A model generated the notes under the pieces. It worked only from the letters and a program-made list of their open reading frames with translations. It did no database searches and had not been told where the DNA came from. Below are positions 10,212-22,243 of a stretch of 64,000 bases of DNA, piece by piece. Numbering within the stretch: position 1 is the first letter of the stretch; the number at the start of each line of letters is the position of its first letter. The stretch spans positions 7,584,501 to 7,648,500 of the forward strand of contig CM040107.1 of assembly GCA_022496805.1 (NCBI GenBank), written 5' to 3'. The stretch is from Pohlia nutans. Taxonomy: Eukaryota > Streptophyta > Bryopsida > Bryales > Mniaceae. The position numbers were made by a program, and so were the translations under genes.

Positions 10212-13200
10212 GTGTCGCGAAAGCTCAACCAGATCAGGATGTCGCTGGACAAATACGCGGGTAGAAAATCAACGAGAACGCCCGCCTTAGCAATCCAGGA
10301 AAGGCAACCCCGCGACCCAGAAACTCGCGATGAAAATAGATCCCTATCGGGAACACCACGTGGAGGTAATCGCGCCAGTGGGGGTAAGAGAGCCCGCTCA
10401 AACCCCCGAGTGTCAACAGTTGAAGATGCTCCGGCAGCTGAAGTGAGGAAGAAGAAGAGGAATTCAACAAATGCCGCACGACCTTCAATCGCTGGTAGCA
10501 TTGACGGAGGTGGAGAGAAGACCTACCGAAGAGCCCATGCCAGGAGCAGAGTACCTGAAGTTCGCGTAACAACGCAAAGAGTTCTGGGAGCAGCACGGTA
10601 ACTGCTACATCTTTGGCAAGGACGCAAAATTCCCGGTATCCATCAACCAGTGCTTTCTAGCACATAAGGAGTACATCATCCGAAAGCCGGAGAAGCATAT
10701 GCTGGAGACGTGCAAGACTAAGCTCCTTCAACTTGCAGATATCAAGCAGCGGCAGGTCGTGTGCCTCACTCCCGTCGACAATGACATGAAGTCGCTGAAA
10801 AAACCGCCGGCCAAATGGGAGGAAATCCAGCTTGGTAAATTCATGATTATTGACGGCCAGCATAGCATTACAGCTTCAAAGGAGCTGCAGCAAGGGCATT
10901 GTGATGAGAAGCGGCGTGAAGAGCTCAGAACGTAGGATGCCTACATCATCTGGACATTGGACCCGCTGAAGCTGCACAACATCTCAAAATTCTATAACAC
11001 CACCAACCACCTCGAAGACGCCCAACTAACATGAAGAAACCAGATCATCAGCGGTCGTCTAATCTGGCTACACCTCGAACTGCCAACCATGAATGGGGAA
11101 CCACGCATCACATAAGTGGCAGGTATATATTATCACATTGTATGAGTAATTATCCTCGACTCGAGGATACGGCCTCACGCTCTTGAGACTAGCCGTTTGT
11201 AGTTCAAACTTAGAGCCATTATCCTTGACTCGAGGATAATCACATAAATGTCTGCCTCTAACATCAGATATGATCTTGACTGGTTTGCAGACCCTCGTGA
11301 CTATGATCCTCAGTCGATTTCAGAGTATCAACACCAACAAAGAAGGAAACAACGTGAAGGGGATCGTTGATATCAAACATGAGGTCACGATCATGACGCT
11401 CGAAGACGACCACTACGCCATGTGGGAGAGTTTTCTGACCAGGTACACCGACGGGGACATCGTCAATCTGGATACGTCCCTACCTTACAGACAGAACAAG
11501 GGCGGAGAGAAAAGGTACGAGTTGAAGCGTGAGTTCTTCAAGCATATGGGGCACTTCACAGACAACGACCTCAAGACTTACGTGCAACAGCTGCTCGGGA
11601 GGACCCCCAATAGAACGCTGCCATACCCCTAAGTCTCCGTTTTGAAATCGAAAAAGCCGATCCTGGACAACTACTGTGCCAATGAGTGGGTTGAGCGCTA
11701 GAAGCGCAAGAGGGTCATTCTGGAGGAGTTGGTGAATGCTGACAAGTCCGTCACATTTGTGAAGGACGACGGCAATATCGACAGGTAGAAATGGAGAGAC
11801 CGGAAGAAGACGTGCTCTTTCTCCTCTGCGACATGGGACTTTCTTCTTGTCACTTTCAGCAAAACTTACTTTGCGATGCGCCGGACAAACAAGGCCGTCA
11901 ACCAGCGGGCGGACGAGATGGGGGACAAATTCATAGAGTTGAGAGACATGTTCAATCGCTTTGTTTCGCTCAAGAAAAACATACGAAAGCAGACTGGCAA
12001 GATTCAACTTCGTGCCTATGACGGACCGTCCATGGCGTTTGTCATGAATCCAGCGTTGTGGGACTACGCTCCCAATACCAGGCCTCTGAGCTTGGGAATT
12101 GCGGATCTCCGAGACGTTCCGAAGCACAAAAAATCCGACAACTCGGTCGCTCCGGCTCCGGTTATGCCATTCCTCGAGAAGCTCCTTCAGCTGAATGACC
12201 CGTCAATAGAAGAGCCCAAAGTATGGCTCTTGATTACGGCGGACACATGGGATGACGTAGCGGCGACTGCGTTCATCGGTGTTCATTTCAAGGACTGGGA
12301 ATACAAGCAGTCCGTCTACAAGGCATGCAAAGCTGAGCGGCTGTATGACATACCGATTCGGCAGGTTGCGTTGCCCTCCGTTAATCTCCACTTCTTTTAT
12401 CAGCGAGATGTTCCGTCATACATTCCTGGGCTCATCAAGCCAGAGTCTGTACATTGCAGCCAATATCGCCTACTACAATGATCCCCGGGAGAACCACGAG
12501 TCCAAGTTTCGATCGAACTCAAGCGAGCTGCGGATGGAGTTCTACTTGGACATTATCCAGAACTTTGGTTCTCCGGGAGAGAACTCCTTTGGCGTCTACA
12601 CGGGTGCCAAGTGCATGCTGGCTGCAAAGGTAGTGCCTCCCAGCATTGGTGGACTGATATCTTCGACTCGAAGATAATTCCAGTCGTTATAATGCCTGCA
12701 CTGCATGTTTGTTGGTCCACATTTGTGCATTTGAAATGCTATTTCCCAAAGATTGCTGCTCTCACTCCTCCTCTAGCTTCTAGTCGAGGATAAGTCTCGA
12801 AACTCATTCAACTATAGAGTGCCCGCTGTTCCTACAGATCACTATCCACTCGCTTGCTGATTCTGCAGATGTATGGCTTGCACTACTACGGGTTCGCCAG
12901 CAATGTGGGATTACAGAAACTGAAATCCCTGGCGCAGAAGGCCAAGAGCCTGAACATGAAGGACTTCCTATTCGGAAATTCCCCGTACATGGGGAATTAC
13001 ATCAAGCCCATTACAGTGGCAATCCTGGGCTCCAGCGACGAGGAGTCATCACCCCCTCCTACACGGTCGAGGGATGCAGGACCCTAACAGGTGGAGGATG
13101 TCGATGCGGAGCTGGGCCGTGACGAGGAGGACCGTGACCGGGCAGATCTTGAGGGCAACGAGGAAGACGAGGACGTCTATGGAGAGTTCGACCAGAACGG

Positions 13201-14278
13201 GACTCATCTTTCTCGCGGGCGTAGCGAGGAGGAAGATGATGGAGAAGATCATGGCTCCTCGTCCAGCGATGGAGCTTCCAACAACGATGACGATCCCGAC
13301 TTCACGACGAAGAAGCCGCGAGCGGCAAAGAAACAGACTCCCGAGAGACCTAGAACCGGAGCAAGTCGATCGGGCCATAGTTCTCCTGCCCCGGATCCTC
13401 AAGTCGAGGATACTCGCGCCATGGATTCTCCTCCTATTCCCCCTCCTCCTTAGCAATCCGAAGGAGCAGCGGCGCCGACCTGTTCTGGTCCTCCTCCACC
13501 GAAGCGGAGTCGCGATAAAGGAAAGGGGGTTGTTGACAAATTTCGTTCTGCTGATTATGTCATCCTCAGCGACTCCGACAAGGATGCGCCAGCACCATCT
13601 GCTTCAATTGCAAGAGATGTCTCAGAACCGAGCGCTCGCCTTGCACCGTCGTCCACCAGTGAGATAGAACGCATCGTAGAGCAAATCGCGAAGCTGAAAG
13701 TACTGAAAGGCAACTTGACCTCTGTTGATGGCAAAAAGAACGACTGCGTTGCTTACGAGCTTTCCTGGTGGGAAGAGAAACTAGCAAGGAAGAAGCTGAA
13801 GGGGGAGAATGAGGAAGCCTTGATGAGAAAACTTTAGGAGTTGGAGGCGACTGAGGCAAAGCGTAAATTACAGTACGATGAGGTGCTCGCCAAAGCCAAA
13901 GAGGATGCAGAGACCGAAGCCAAAAAGGAATTCATGGCAGAGTTGAGGACCAAGTACTTGAACGACCTTACGAGCTCCTAGACCGCGGGTTCTTCTACTC
14001 CGTCTGCTGGACCCTTGAATTTGGCGGTGAGCACCACCCCTGCTACTCAGGATTCGGCCCTCCACCTTCCCGCTTACGATGCTCCTTGTTATCCTCGACT
14101 CGAGGATATGTCTTGTTCCTTGTCTGCTCCAACTGCGGTTGCATCTGATGCAGCGCTTCCTGCTTCTCGGGATCCCGTTGGCAACGCTCCCCCCCGGGCT
14201 CAACTGAACGATCATGAGGGGGAGATCCCCGCATGTACCTCCCCGGTACACAACATCAGGAATTTCAGACCCCACTGA
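10212..14278 (+). pseudogene. Copy 1: decayed ParB-like/methyltransferase-like fusion gene
   Basis: Reading the plus strand through several frames gives one long protein relic. Order: a basic Ser/Arg-rich segment; a ParB-like region at about 10576-11122 with the signature GKFMIIDGQHSITASKELQ, then DAYIIWTLDPLKLHNISKFYN; a middle segment (11290-12010); a permuted methyltransferase-like region with KVWLLITADTWDD (motif IV position), NLHFFYQRDVPSY, ENHESKFRSNSSELRMEFYL and GENSFGVYTGAKCMLAAK (motifs X and I); then an acidic Ser-rich tail and a charged coiled-coil-like stretch (13680-13960). Likely introns are 11123-11290 and one between about 12640 and 12865. In-frame stops include 10567 (TAA), 10933 (TAG), 11032 (TGA), 11699 and 11786 (TAG), 13085 (TAA), 13451, 13835 and 13979 (TAG), and there is a frameshift near 12435. 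Copy 2 at 48.5-52.8 kb has the same plan. Confidence 0.7.
11150..14109. repeat. Second group of palindromes, within copy 1
   Basis: Copies of the TATCCTCGACTCGAGGATA palindrome lie at 11150-11169 and 11219-11239 (both in the first predicted intron), 12658-12676 and a half copy near 12778 (second predicted intron), 13394-13413 (degenerate, in the acidic tail) and 14089-14109 (in the C-terminal open stretch). Read as codons, the motif gives YPRLED, so the last copy leaves the frame open (DAPCYPRLEDMSCS). Confidence 0.85.
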
Positions 14279-14530
14279 TTCCGCACGATTTCAGTGCGAT
14301 TTCCGATATTTCAAGGGTTCGTACAGTTTTCGCAGTGATTCCGCATCGTTGCGTCATTCATCGCAACTACACTGATATGACACGATGTTCGTACAAGCGG
14401 ATATAGTACTGATTCGACACGATTGATACATCTATTGAAAACGTATGAATTCAGCACTCTTTATAGTCGTCAAATGTCGTGTTTTAATCGTCTTTAAAAC
14501 TACACTGATTCAGTGCGTTTTTCGTGCGAC
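14258..14530 (+). repeat. Right array of CTGATTCCGCACG-type units
   Basis: Counterpart of 9253-9560. Units occur near 14275 (CTGATTCCGCACGATTTCAG), 14336, 14366, 14410 and 14507. The orientation is direct with respect to the left array. Confidence 0.5.
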
Positions 14531-14909
14531 ATCATCTTTTCCATATCTAGATTTTATTTTCTTTCTAAATCTAAATTTGATCAAAATAATATTATTAAAA
14601 ATTATTAAATAAAATATTAAAAAAATATTAAAAAAAAATTTAATTTTTTTTAAATAATTATTTTTCTTGCTACCCACTTCAACTACACGGAAATTGCCCA
14701 ACCCACGGTGGGGCCCACCATGGCTTCCCAAGCTCTCTCGCCAATGGTGGGATTCAAACTCACGACCTCCCGATTATCAACCAAGCTGCAAAGCACCAAA
14801 TCACCACAAATCCTCGATGCATAGAATGTAACTTTTTTGGTAATTATAAGAGATTGAAACCATTGGCAATTTTTTGCTATGTGTATATAATTCTTTTTTC
14901 AAAATTTTT

Positions 14910-15150
14910 TTTTTCACTAGATTATGCAGGACTTTTTCTACATATAGGATTTTTTTCATAATTTTCTGAATTTTTTAATTTTTTGCCAAAATCGTGATGG
15001 CAGATCATGGCTGTGAGCTGTTTTCTTTTTTTCAGCGGACTTTGAATGTTTTTAACTATGTGAAAAAATCTTTTTTTCCAAAATTTTTTTTGCACTAGAT
15101 TGTGGAGGACTTTTTCTATATCTAGGATTTTTTTCATAATATTTTGAAAT
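14910..15150 (-). repeat. 178-base tandem repeat, right block (inverted)
   Basis: On the minus strand this matches 9890-10167, with ATGAAAAAAATCCTA starting at 15137 and again at 14959, a period of 178. Together the two blocks form an inverted pair around copy 1. AT-rich, non-coding sequence lies between 14530 and this block. Confidence 0.8.
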
Positions 15151-15463
15151 ATCTAGTCTATTAGACACTACATATTCATACATAAACTGCATTTAGAGTT
15201 CAACAAAAAACAGATTCACACTACAAAGATTGAATGGTAGAGTTTAAGGTTGAATGTTGAAGTTCAAAGATATGAATTCAATGTTAGCATTTCATTTTTA
15301 TTTTTTTTATTTCATTTTAAAAGTAGGGTTTAGCAACTTTGGCTTTTAGGATTTAAAGTGTACATTTTAGAAATATCCATGATTTTGTTTTAATATTCAT
15401 TAAAAAATATTTGCATCTTTTTATTTTGAGATGTAAATATTTTGTTGAACACTAATATAACTT

Positions 15464-18187
15464 GTGGTGATTGCAGAAATGGTTACCAAGGGTTGTAATG
15501 CTTGCTACTTGTCCATGGACCAAATTTATGCACAGCGCTTTGTGCCACTCTATAAGATTGTCTTTGATGAATTCCGCATGTATTTGGATGAATTTCATTC
15601 TTTTTGTATAGACTTGAAGGATTTGTTCAATGGTTATATTGAAAAAAGATCTTGTCCCATCTGTATGACAACTAATGATTGGCTTGCCAAATGGAATGAT
15701 TACATAGACTCACAGTTACCAAGCCCAACCCAATCCCAATTTGTGAGTAATCCACTAGGTATGATTAGAAAGTCGATATTTCATCAGTTGGAATATTGGA
15801 CCAAACTTCTAATACAACATTTGTTATACCCCATGCACATTAGTAAGAATCTTTGCAAATCATTGCTTGAACACTTAGGTGGAGTGAGGAATATTTTAAA
15901 GGAGAGGAATGATTTGAAAGATTCTAACACAAAGAGAGAATTGTAGGAGCATCATGTGGATGAGAGGGGGAGATTTGTGTACTCAATAGCACCTTACACA
16001 ATTGAAAGGAGGCATAGAAGTGATTTATAAAATCGCATTGGTTCTATTTGAACCCCTTCACACTTTGGAGTTGTATTGGCTAATGCCTTTACAGAGAACG
16101 ATTCGTTTTTGGGCTTGAAGTCTCACGACTTTTCAACATATTGCGCTATCAACTTCCTTTAGCATTTCGTGGGATATTATCATCCGAGGTTGGTGCTGGT
16201 GTTAGTGAGGCAATATTTCGTCTCTCAAGATTTATAGAGGATGTCTGTTTGCGGGATATTTCATTAAGAATGATGGCTAACTTCGAAAAAGAAGTTGCGG
16301 TGTTTATGGTGCTTCTTCAAATGCAACTCCCACCATCGTTTCTCGATAGTCAACCACATCTATTAGTTCATCTACTTGCAGAGTTGAAGCTTGCCGGCCC
16401 AGTGCAATTGAGGTGGATGTACCATGTGGAAAGGTATATGAAAGTCTTAAAGGGTTTTGTACGTCAAAGAGCTAGGCTAGAAGGTAGTATTGTTGAAGGG
16501 TATATAATGCAAGAGAAGATACGCGTGTTTAATGACAAATTTGAAGAATTTTAAGCTAAGAGTGACCAAACTTGGAATGAAGAGCTAGCAGATCGCAAAA
16601 AAGGTACACTTTCTGATATGATTTCATGAATATTCTAGTTTTAAAGTTTATATTTTACAATTAGCAAGGGTGGTTAGAGTAACATCATTCTATAAGATTC
16701 TATTGTGTTTACATTATATTTAGAAATTTGGTTGATATCTATACTTATTGTTGAGTTTAGAAGTTTAAACTCTTTAGAACTTAACATTGTTTTGCAAAAT
16801 CATTATAGATCACTATATAAGATATTGCACATTGGCTTTGAGTTGCATCAGCAAAAAGAATAGAAATCATGCACAATAATCATCATTGAACTTTCATCAT
16901 GTTCATTGTGTTTCTTGTTGGAAAAGTTAGTTTCTAAAATTCATATTTCTTAGTGTAAAGCCTTTAGACAAAAGAAGAATGTATCTTTAGATTTTGTATA
17001 CATCAATTTTAGCATTTAGTAACAAAAGTTTGTTGAAAATATTACCAAATGAATGAATTTTAATATGTTTTGAAAAAGAGTGATTTTGACAAAAATGTTG
17101 AATGTGCATTGCATGTACATGTTTTTGGTCATCGGTACACTGTATCATGCAAAAGCCTAGAATACTTTAATAATACAATTTTCTAATTTTATCCTTTCAC
17201 AAAAAATTTCTTTATATAGGTACATATTTACAAAGTACAGGGCGAAACAAGCAATTTACAGGTCAGCAGAACTTGGAGTATAGACCGATCCACAGATTAT
17301 TACTGAGAGGAAGTGCACATATGAATGGTTATGTACAAAGGTATGAAGATGCTAAAGAATCATTTGAGCAGGAATGACATAATAGGGGATTGGGGTCTTG
17401 TCCTTCCAGATTTGATGGTATTGATTGTTGGATTCATAATGCAGTGAATGATGATCTTGATAATGGTATCGAAGTGAATGATATGATAGTCAATTTAGCT
17501 CAAGGATTTGAATTGCAATGCAAGAGATACTCTGCAATGTGGCATGAGGGCTATCACTTTCATACAAAGAATATTGATAGGGCAAAACGAACATGCGATT
17601 GTGGTATAGCATGCAGGATGAAAGAAGGTGATATGCTCGTAGATTATTTACGTTGGAGTGTTGGAAGACATTTTGGAGATCACATTCATTGACATAGATC
17701 CAATTGTGGTATTTAAAGGGAAATGGTACAAGAACGAATTTTGTGAGAATGATTGTTTGATGCATTCAGTGAGAAACATAGAAATCCTTAGAGACAGCAA
17801 TTTGGAAGATCAACCATTTGCTTTCTCTGCTACATTAGAACAAATCTTTTTTGTAGAGGATGTTCTAGATCCGCAATGGACATTTGTTATCCTAGATTCA
17901 TTAGAGTATTTGAGTTGATTGAACCAATGGATTGGGATGATGGTAGATATGTCACGGGATTGTTGTCACGTCCCGAGAAAGATGGAATTCCACATGTGCA
18001 TAAATTTCACACCGAGGAACAAGAATTTGAAGATGAAGCTGAAGAGAATGTAGACAAACATATGAGGAATATGATTCTGGCAGCGATGAGGAAGAAACTA
18101 GACTGAGAGGTATGGAAGCATTAGAGAGACACCTAGATGAAACTGCAGATGATTTTTCTGATGAGGATTTTGATTATGAGTTTTATT
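15464..18187 (+). pseudogene. CACTA (En/Spm) TNP2-type transposase fossil
   Basis: Protein relics run in the usual order of plant CACTA transposases. At 15464-15946 is the region before DUF4218, with YPMHISKNLCKSLLEHLGG corresponding to the family's MHIEKN motif. Around 16030-16130 is a relic of the GLKSHD motif. At 16141-16554 is DUF4218, with LLAELKLAGPVQLRWMYHVE and KGFVRQRARLEGSIVEGYI. After a probable intron (about 16603-17220), 17390-17918 holds a decayed DUF4216 region (GRHFGDHIH, then FKGKWYKNEF and a VFYV-like FFVEDVLDPQW). An acidic tail follows to the TAG at 18187. The N-terminal catalytic half is not recognisable, and stops and frameshifts at about 15944, 16028, 16140 and 16552 show it is dead. 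Confidence 0.75.
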
Positions 18188-18429
18188 AGGAGAACCAGAT
18201 CCTTGTCTAAAATGCTTTGACAGTCTAGATTGTAGACTGCATTTGTAAAAAAAAATCTAAAAATAATTCTTTTACTTCAGGTTTAAATTATATTTCAATT
18301 CCCTATCTGTAAATTTATAACAAAAGTTTAAGAATCAATGGAACTTTGTACTAAACCTATTTTAATTCTTTGTAGTATTATTTTATTTTTATATTAAAAC
18401 TATTTAAATAATGTCATAAATTTAAGTGT

Positions 18430-18536
18430 TGAAAGCCCGTGTTAAAAACGTCATAATTGCTGGTGTCTCGTTTGCGTTGCAATCTGTTGCAAAAACGTCA
18501 TAAAAGTCGTCATAATCTGGGGTACGTGTAGTAGTG
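18430..18536 (+). repeat. CACTA element 3' terminus with subterminal repeats
   Basis: The block ends GGGGTACGTGTAGTAGTG, whose complement starts CACTACTACACG. Just inside are repeated ACGTCATAA-type units (near 18447, 18496 and 18509). This is the end structure expected for the transposase fossil. No matching CACTACTAC start was found upstream, so the element is 5' truncated or rearranged. Confidence 0.6.
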
Positions 18537-18539
18537 TAT

Positions 18540-20380
18540 GTTCATGTCTGGTAAATGTCTTGGTGGTTTTGTATGGACATGAGTTGGTGTAGTGGGGCAT
18601 GCGTGTGCTAGATCCTCTTGTTTACAATAGCTAGTTTTATACCGAAGCAAGAAACGTTGGAGAGGGTAACGGTCGGTAAACAAGAAGAGGATATTGTTGT
18701 AGGATGCACTGCTGAAGCAATTTGTGATGATGTAATTTGTTTGATGATGTAGTTTCAGGAGATTTATTGTAATGAACAGACGAGGTGACTTCTCTGGTAG
18801 GCATGGTTTTATACTTGAAAAGCAATCGTGGAGGTCGGTGTAGAATTTCATTAAACGAAGGGACACATAAAAAAACCCTAATGACACATGCAAATTTTAA
18901 AAAGCTGTGAGTTATGTTCAAAATGAACATGATTATCATGGTCTAAGTGTCTAAGAAGAACAGAGTTCTCTATCTGCTTAAACTAAGTGCCCTTTTAACT
19001 GATTGTCAAAACTGTAAGATATTCATGGAATTTCTTGATGACAATTGAGTGTTTGTCTAGTCGGTATTTTTTCCGTTCCAACAAAGCGACCAAGATCCCT
19101 ATATATAAGTACACATATTGTTTCTTTTCGCTATGCTCATGAAAATCCAAGTAAAAAGATTTACGAAGGAAAAGCCAAAACTTGGAGTCGGAGGAGCGGG
19201 ATTGTTGTCCAACGTCTCGCCTTTCGCCTTCACATTTAGTGATATCGTGATTTTTATTCACTTTCTGTTTCGATTAAGGCCTACAACAATCTGGACATGT
19301 TAAAACTACAGTAGTTGAAGAATACTTGTGCACTATAATTCACGACTGTATGGATTCTTGACTCTCAACAGATCCACAATGTGATGTTTGCGCATACAAT
19401 AAGCATCTGGAGAACGTGGAAAAGTACATTACAATATTGAATGACCTGCAGGAATTTAGGCCTGGACTTTTAAACAGGCGTAAAGCATAATCTCCAGACT
19501 TTTCATCCAATTTAAAATAGTGCAGGTCTCTATGAATACATGAGCCAAATTCTATATTTGGGTAGTTTCTCATTTCTTATGGCCGGCCATTGATTATGAA
19601 TGTTTGGTGGATAGGGGATTAGTATGATTTGAGTTTGAGCATAAGTTGTGACATTCTGGATTTTTCTGTTGCAGACTTGCAGTCTTGTATCAAAGTCGCA
19701 CTCGACTTTATTTCTCCTGAGAATGTGAGCCGGTGTGTCGACAACTCCCTACATATCACCAGGCCAAAGAAGATAACTTGAGGTACCAGCACCTATTATG
19801 TATTTATCTTTGTCCCTGTTTGCTGAGATCCTTGAAGCTTGCTCATTTGGTCGTGGTTCAACGCACAATACATGTACAATGAATATACAATGAATGATTA
19901 GTGTGATTTGAGTATACTCAAATCATAGGGTATGGTTCAACAGGGTTCCTAATACCTTGTTCCACTTCATAATGCCATTAATGTACTTGACAAAAACCAA
20001 GCATGCGAAAAGAAATTCTACTACAAGAATAGGTAAAAAATAAGCTAATTCCATCTAAACTTAGCAATTCCCAGATTTGTGAAAGTAAACTCCTGTAGAA
20101 GTATCAAACTCCAATCATGCTAGCACAAGATGGGAGGGCCAGTGATTTTCCATTTAACTTCAAATTTTGTTAGACGAGCACATGGACTCAAGTGCAGACA
20201 AAGTAAGAACTATTTGGCAAATTCGGCAGTAGGTTGCCTAATAGCTAGCACTGAATCAAAGGGCACAGTGACAGTCTGTAATGTGTCTTTAAAATGCCTG
20301 TAAGAGCTTCTCTATTTTTTACACTCATAAGCAAGATGATGTTTTCTGATGCAGCAGTTGCATGGACTCTGTTCTGGTTG
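18540..20380. other. No gene seen
   Basis: Non-coding plant-like DNA between the CACTA end and a small duplication. Frames of up to 127 codons on the minus strand (18510-18939) overlap each other and show no conserved motif. Confidence 0.5.
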
Positions 20381-20381
20381 T

Positions 20382-20485
20382 CACTGTATAAAAGTCAAGA
20401 ACTTGACATGTTACAAGTGTTTAAGCACATGTACACTATAAAAGTCTAGAACTTGACATGTTAAAAGTGTCTAAGCACATGTACA
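20382..20485 (+). repeat. 52-base tandem duplication
   Basis: Two adjacent units beginning CACTGTATAAAAGTCAAGAA and CACTATAAAAGTCTAGAACT, each ending AAGCACATGTA. They differ at a few positions only. Confidence 0.85.
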
Positions 20486-20787
20486 CTATAGTCAATTGAG
20501 TTAATCGAAAATTGAAGAGGAGTTGAAGAGGAGTTTCCTCTTTATAATTAAATTTCTAGACACTCATTGTTCATGCATAGTCCCCATGGTCAGGGCTTTT
20601 AGCTTGGGGGAGCACATGAGAACTCTCCTCTAGTATTGGGGAGGTCCCAAGTTTCACACCCCACGTTGACACAAGGTCTTGCTTGAGATTATTCTCCAAG
20701 TCACCATAGACTAGTTCTATTGCCTTTTTAAACTAAAAACGAGTTGAAGGTGAGTATGAGGTGTGTTTCCAGTTCAACACACTTTTC

Positions 20788-21326
20788 AGTTAACCCCTAA
20801 GTGCCCAATCAACCATATTATGCTTGGTTTTTGGTCAAACGCCCCAAAAATCAAATATTTTAGCTTTATTGTGGTTGGTGTTTTCATTAGAAGTTTAAGG
20901 TAAGATAAGATACATCTTTTGACCATTGGGATTGGAGACTAGACTTCAATTGAAAAAATCTCACGGTCGAGAAATTTGAATTTTGGATGCCCAAAATACA
21001 AAGGGCTTTCTAAAAATGCTCCAATCATAGGTCTCTTTTAATTTCTTCACTTTCAATTCTTTACTCCTTGTAGATATAACTTTTTTCTACCTTAAATATA
21101 ATTTTTGATATTAAATTTGACAAAAATATATTTATTTTGAATTTTTACCTTGTTTACATGATAAAATTTGTAAATATTAAAAATATCCTCCAATCATGTT
21201 GAAAATTTTGTCATACCTTAATGACTATCTATGAAAAATTATAAATCATGCAATGTGGTATTTCAAGTATGCAAATTATAGTGCTTTGACTTTTACAAAA
21301 GAGGTGAGGACCTTTAGGGGTTAACT
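20788..21326. mobile_element. Miniature inverted-repeat element, TTAACCCC family, copy C
   Basis: The left end AGTTAACCCCTAAGTGCCC and the right end CCTTTAGGGGTTAACT form a 13-base perfect inverted terminus (AGTTAACCCCTAA) that decays inward. Total length 539 bases, AT-rich and non-coding. Best-preserved member of the group in this window. Confidence 0.55.
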
Positions 21327-21329
21327 CTA

Positions 21330-22240
21330 AGATTTGCAGATATTTGAACATGATAATGGATAGTGTGATAATAACAAGTTCAGAATAGAGAACTTGCAGG
21401 ATAGTGACTGTTCCGTACTCTACAGGTTCCCGATCCTAATATGGATTCATAAAAATATTCATTCATCAAAATTATGGAAAACACATCTTAAGAGTATTAG
21501 TCAACAAATAAGGCATTTAGAAGATAGTATTAACACATATATGACATGAGACTAAAGTCCTTCATGTGGCTATACTTGTGTTTTTTTCTCCAGATGATTA
21601 GAAACTTGTGTTGCTCACTTTCCCACTATTAGGTCAAAATCTACCAGGCAAGTTGTACCAACAATGATGCTGGTTTGCGGACTTGGATCTAAAACAAGCT
21701 CCAGGGATCACATAGAACTCCAACGTTTGCGAGTATTTCAACTATTATCTCCATTTAATCCATCACCTCTTCACATATGCCAAACAACCATAAGAACTAA
21801 TGAGTAAATTAAAAAAATTAATAAGGATAAAAAACCGCATTATGTGCATGACCACTAGCAGGCTATGCTTAGAAAATATCATAGTAGCTCCACGATATAC
21901 TAGTCCAACTTCACGATGGATTTCTGGACTTCAAAGACATACCGTCATTTTACATCATATGCACTATGGTTTTAAGAAAGAAATGTGCCTATCAAATTCA
22001 GACCTTGCAAAAAACAACTTTTAGTCTACTTTTGAATAATAAATTCAAATGCATTTATGATGTTACTAGCACAGTCCTGTTGCACTGCAACAATGAACTC
22101 GGATAGTCAGATAAACCGGATCGCCGGTCGAAGTCTTACAAAACCGGATGAAAAAAATTCGGGATGACAGAAGATGAAACATTCGGGATGACAAAGAATA
22201 AAACATTGAGAGGATATGATCTTAGAGTGTGATTATAAAG
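21330..22240. other. No gene seen
   Basis: AT-rich DNA downstream of the C2-domain gene. A 74-codon frame at 21800 has no recognisable motif. Confidence 0.5.
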
Positions 22241-22243
22241 AGT

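Noticed and set aside
13049..14275. Minus-strand frames opposite the tail of copy 1
   Set aside because: They mirror the acidic and Pro/Ser-rich plus-strand coding sequence and have no motifs of their own.
9253..14530. LTR retrotransposon with LTRs at 9.25 and 14.26 kb
   Set aside because: The direct repeats match well only over about 45 bases, lack TG...CA ends and a primer-binding site, and no gag or pol is present between them.
9942..15137. Paired 71-codon frames (9942-10157 plus, 14922-15137 minus) as a protein family
   Set aside because: Both are translations of the same A-rich 178-base repeat in inverted blocks; the similarity is at DNA level and the protein is low-complexity.
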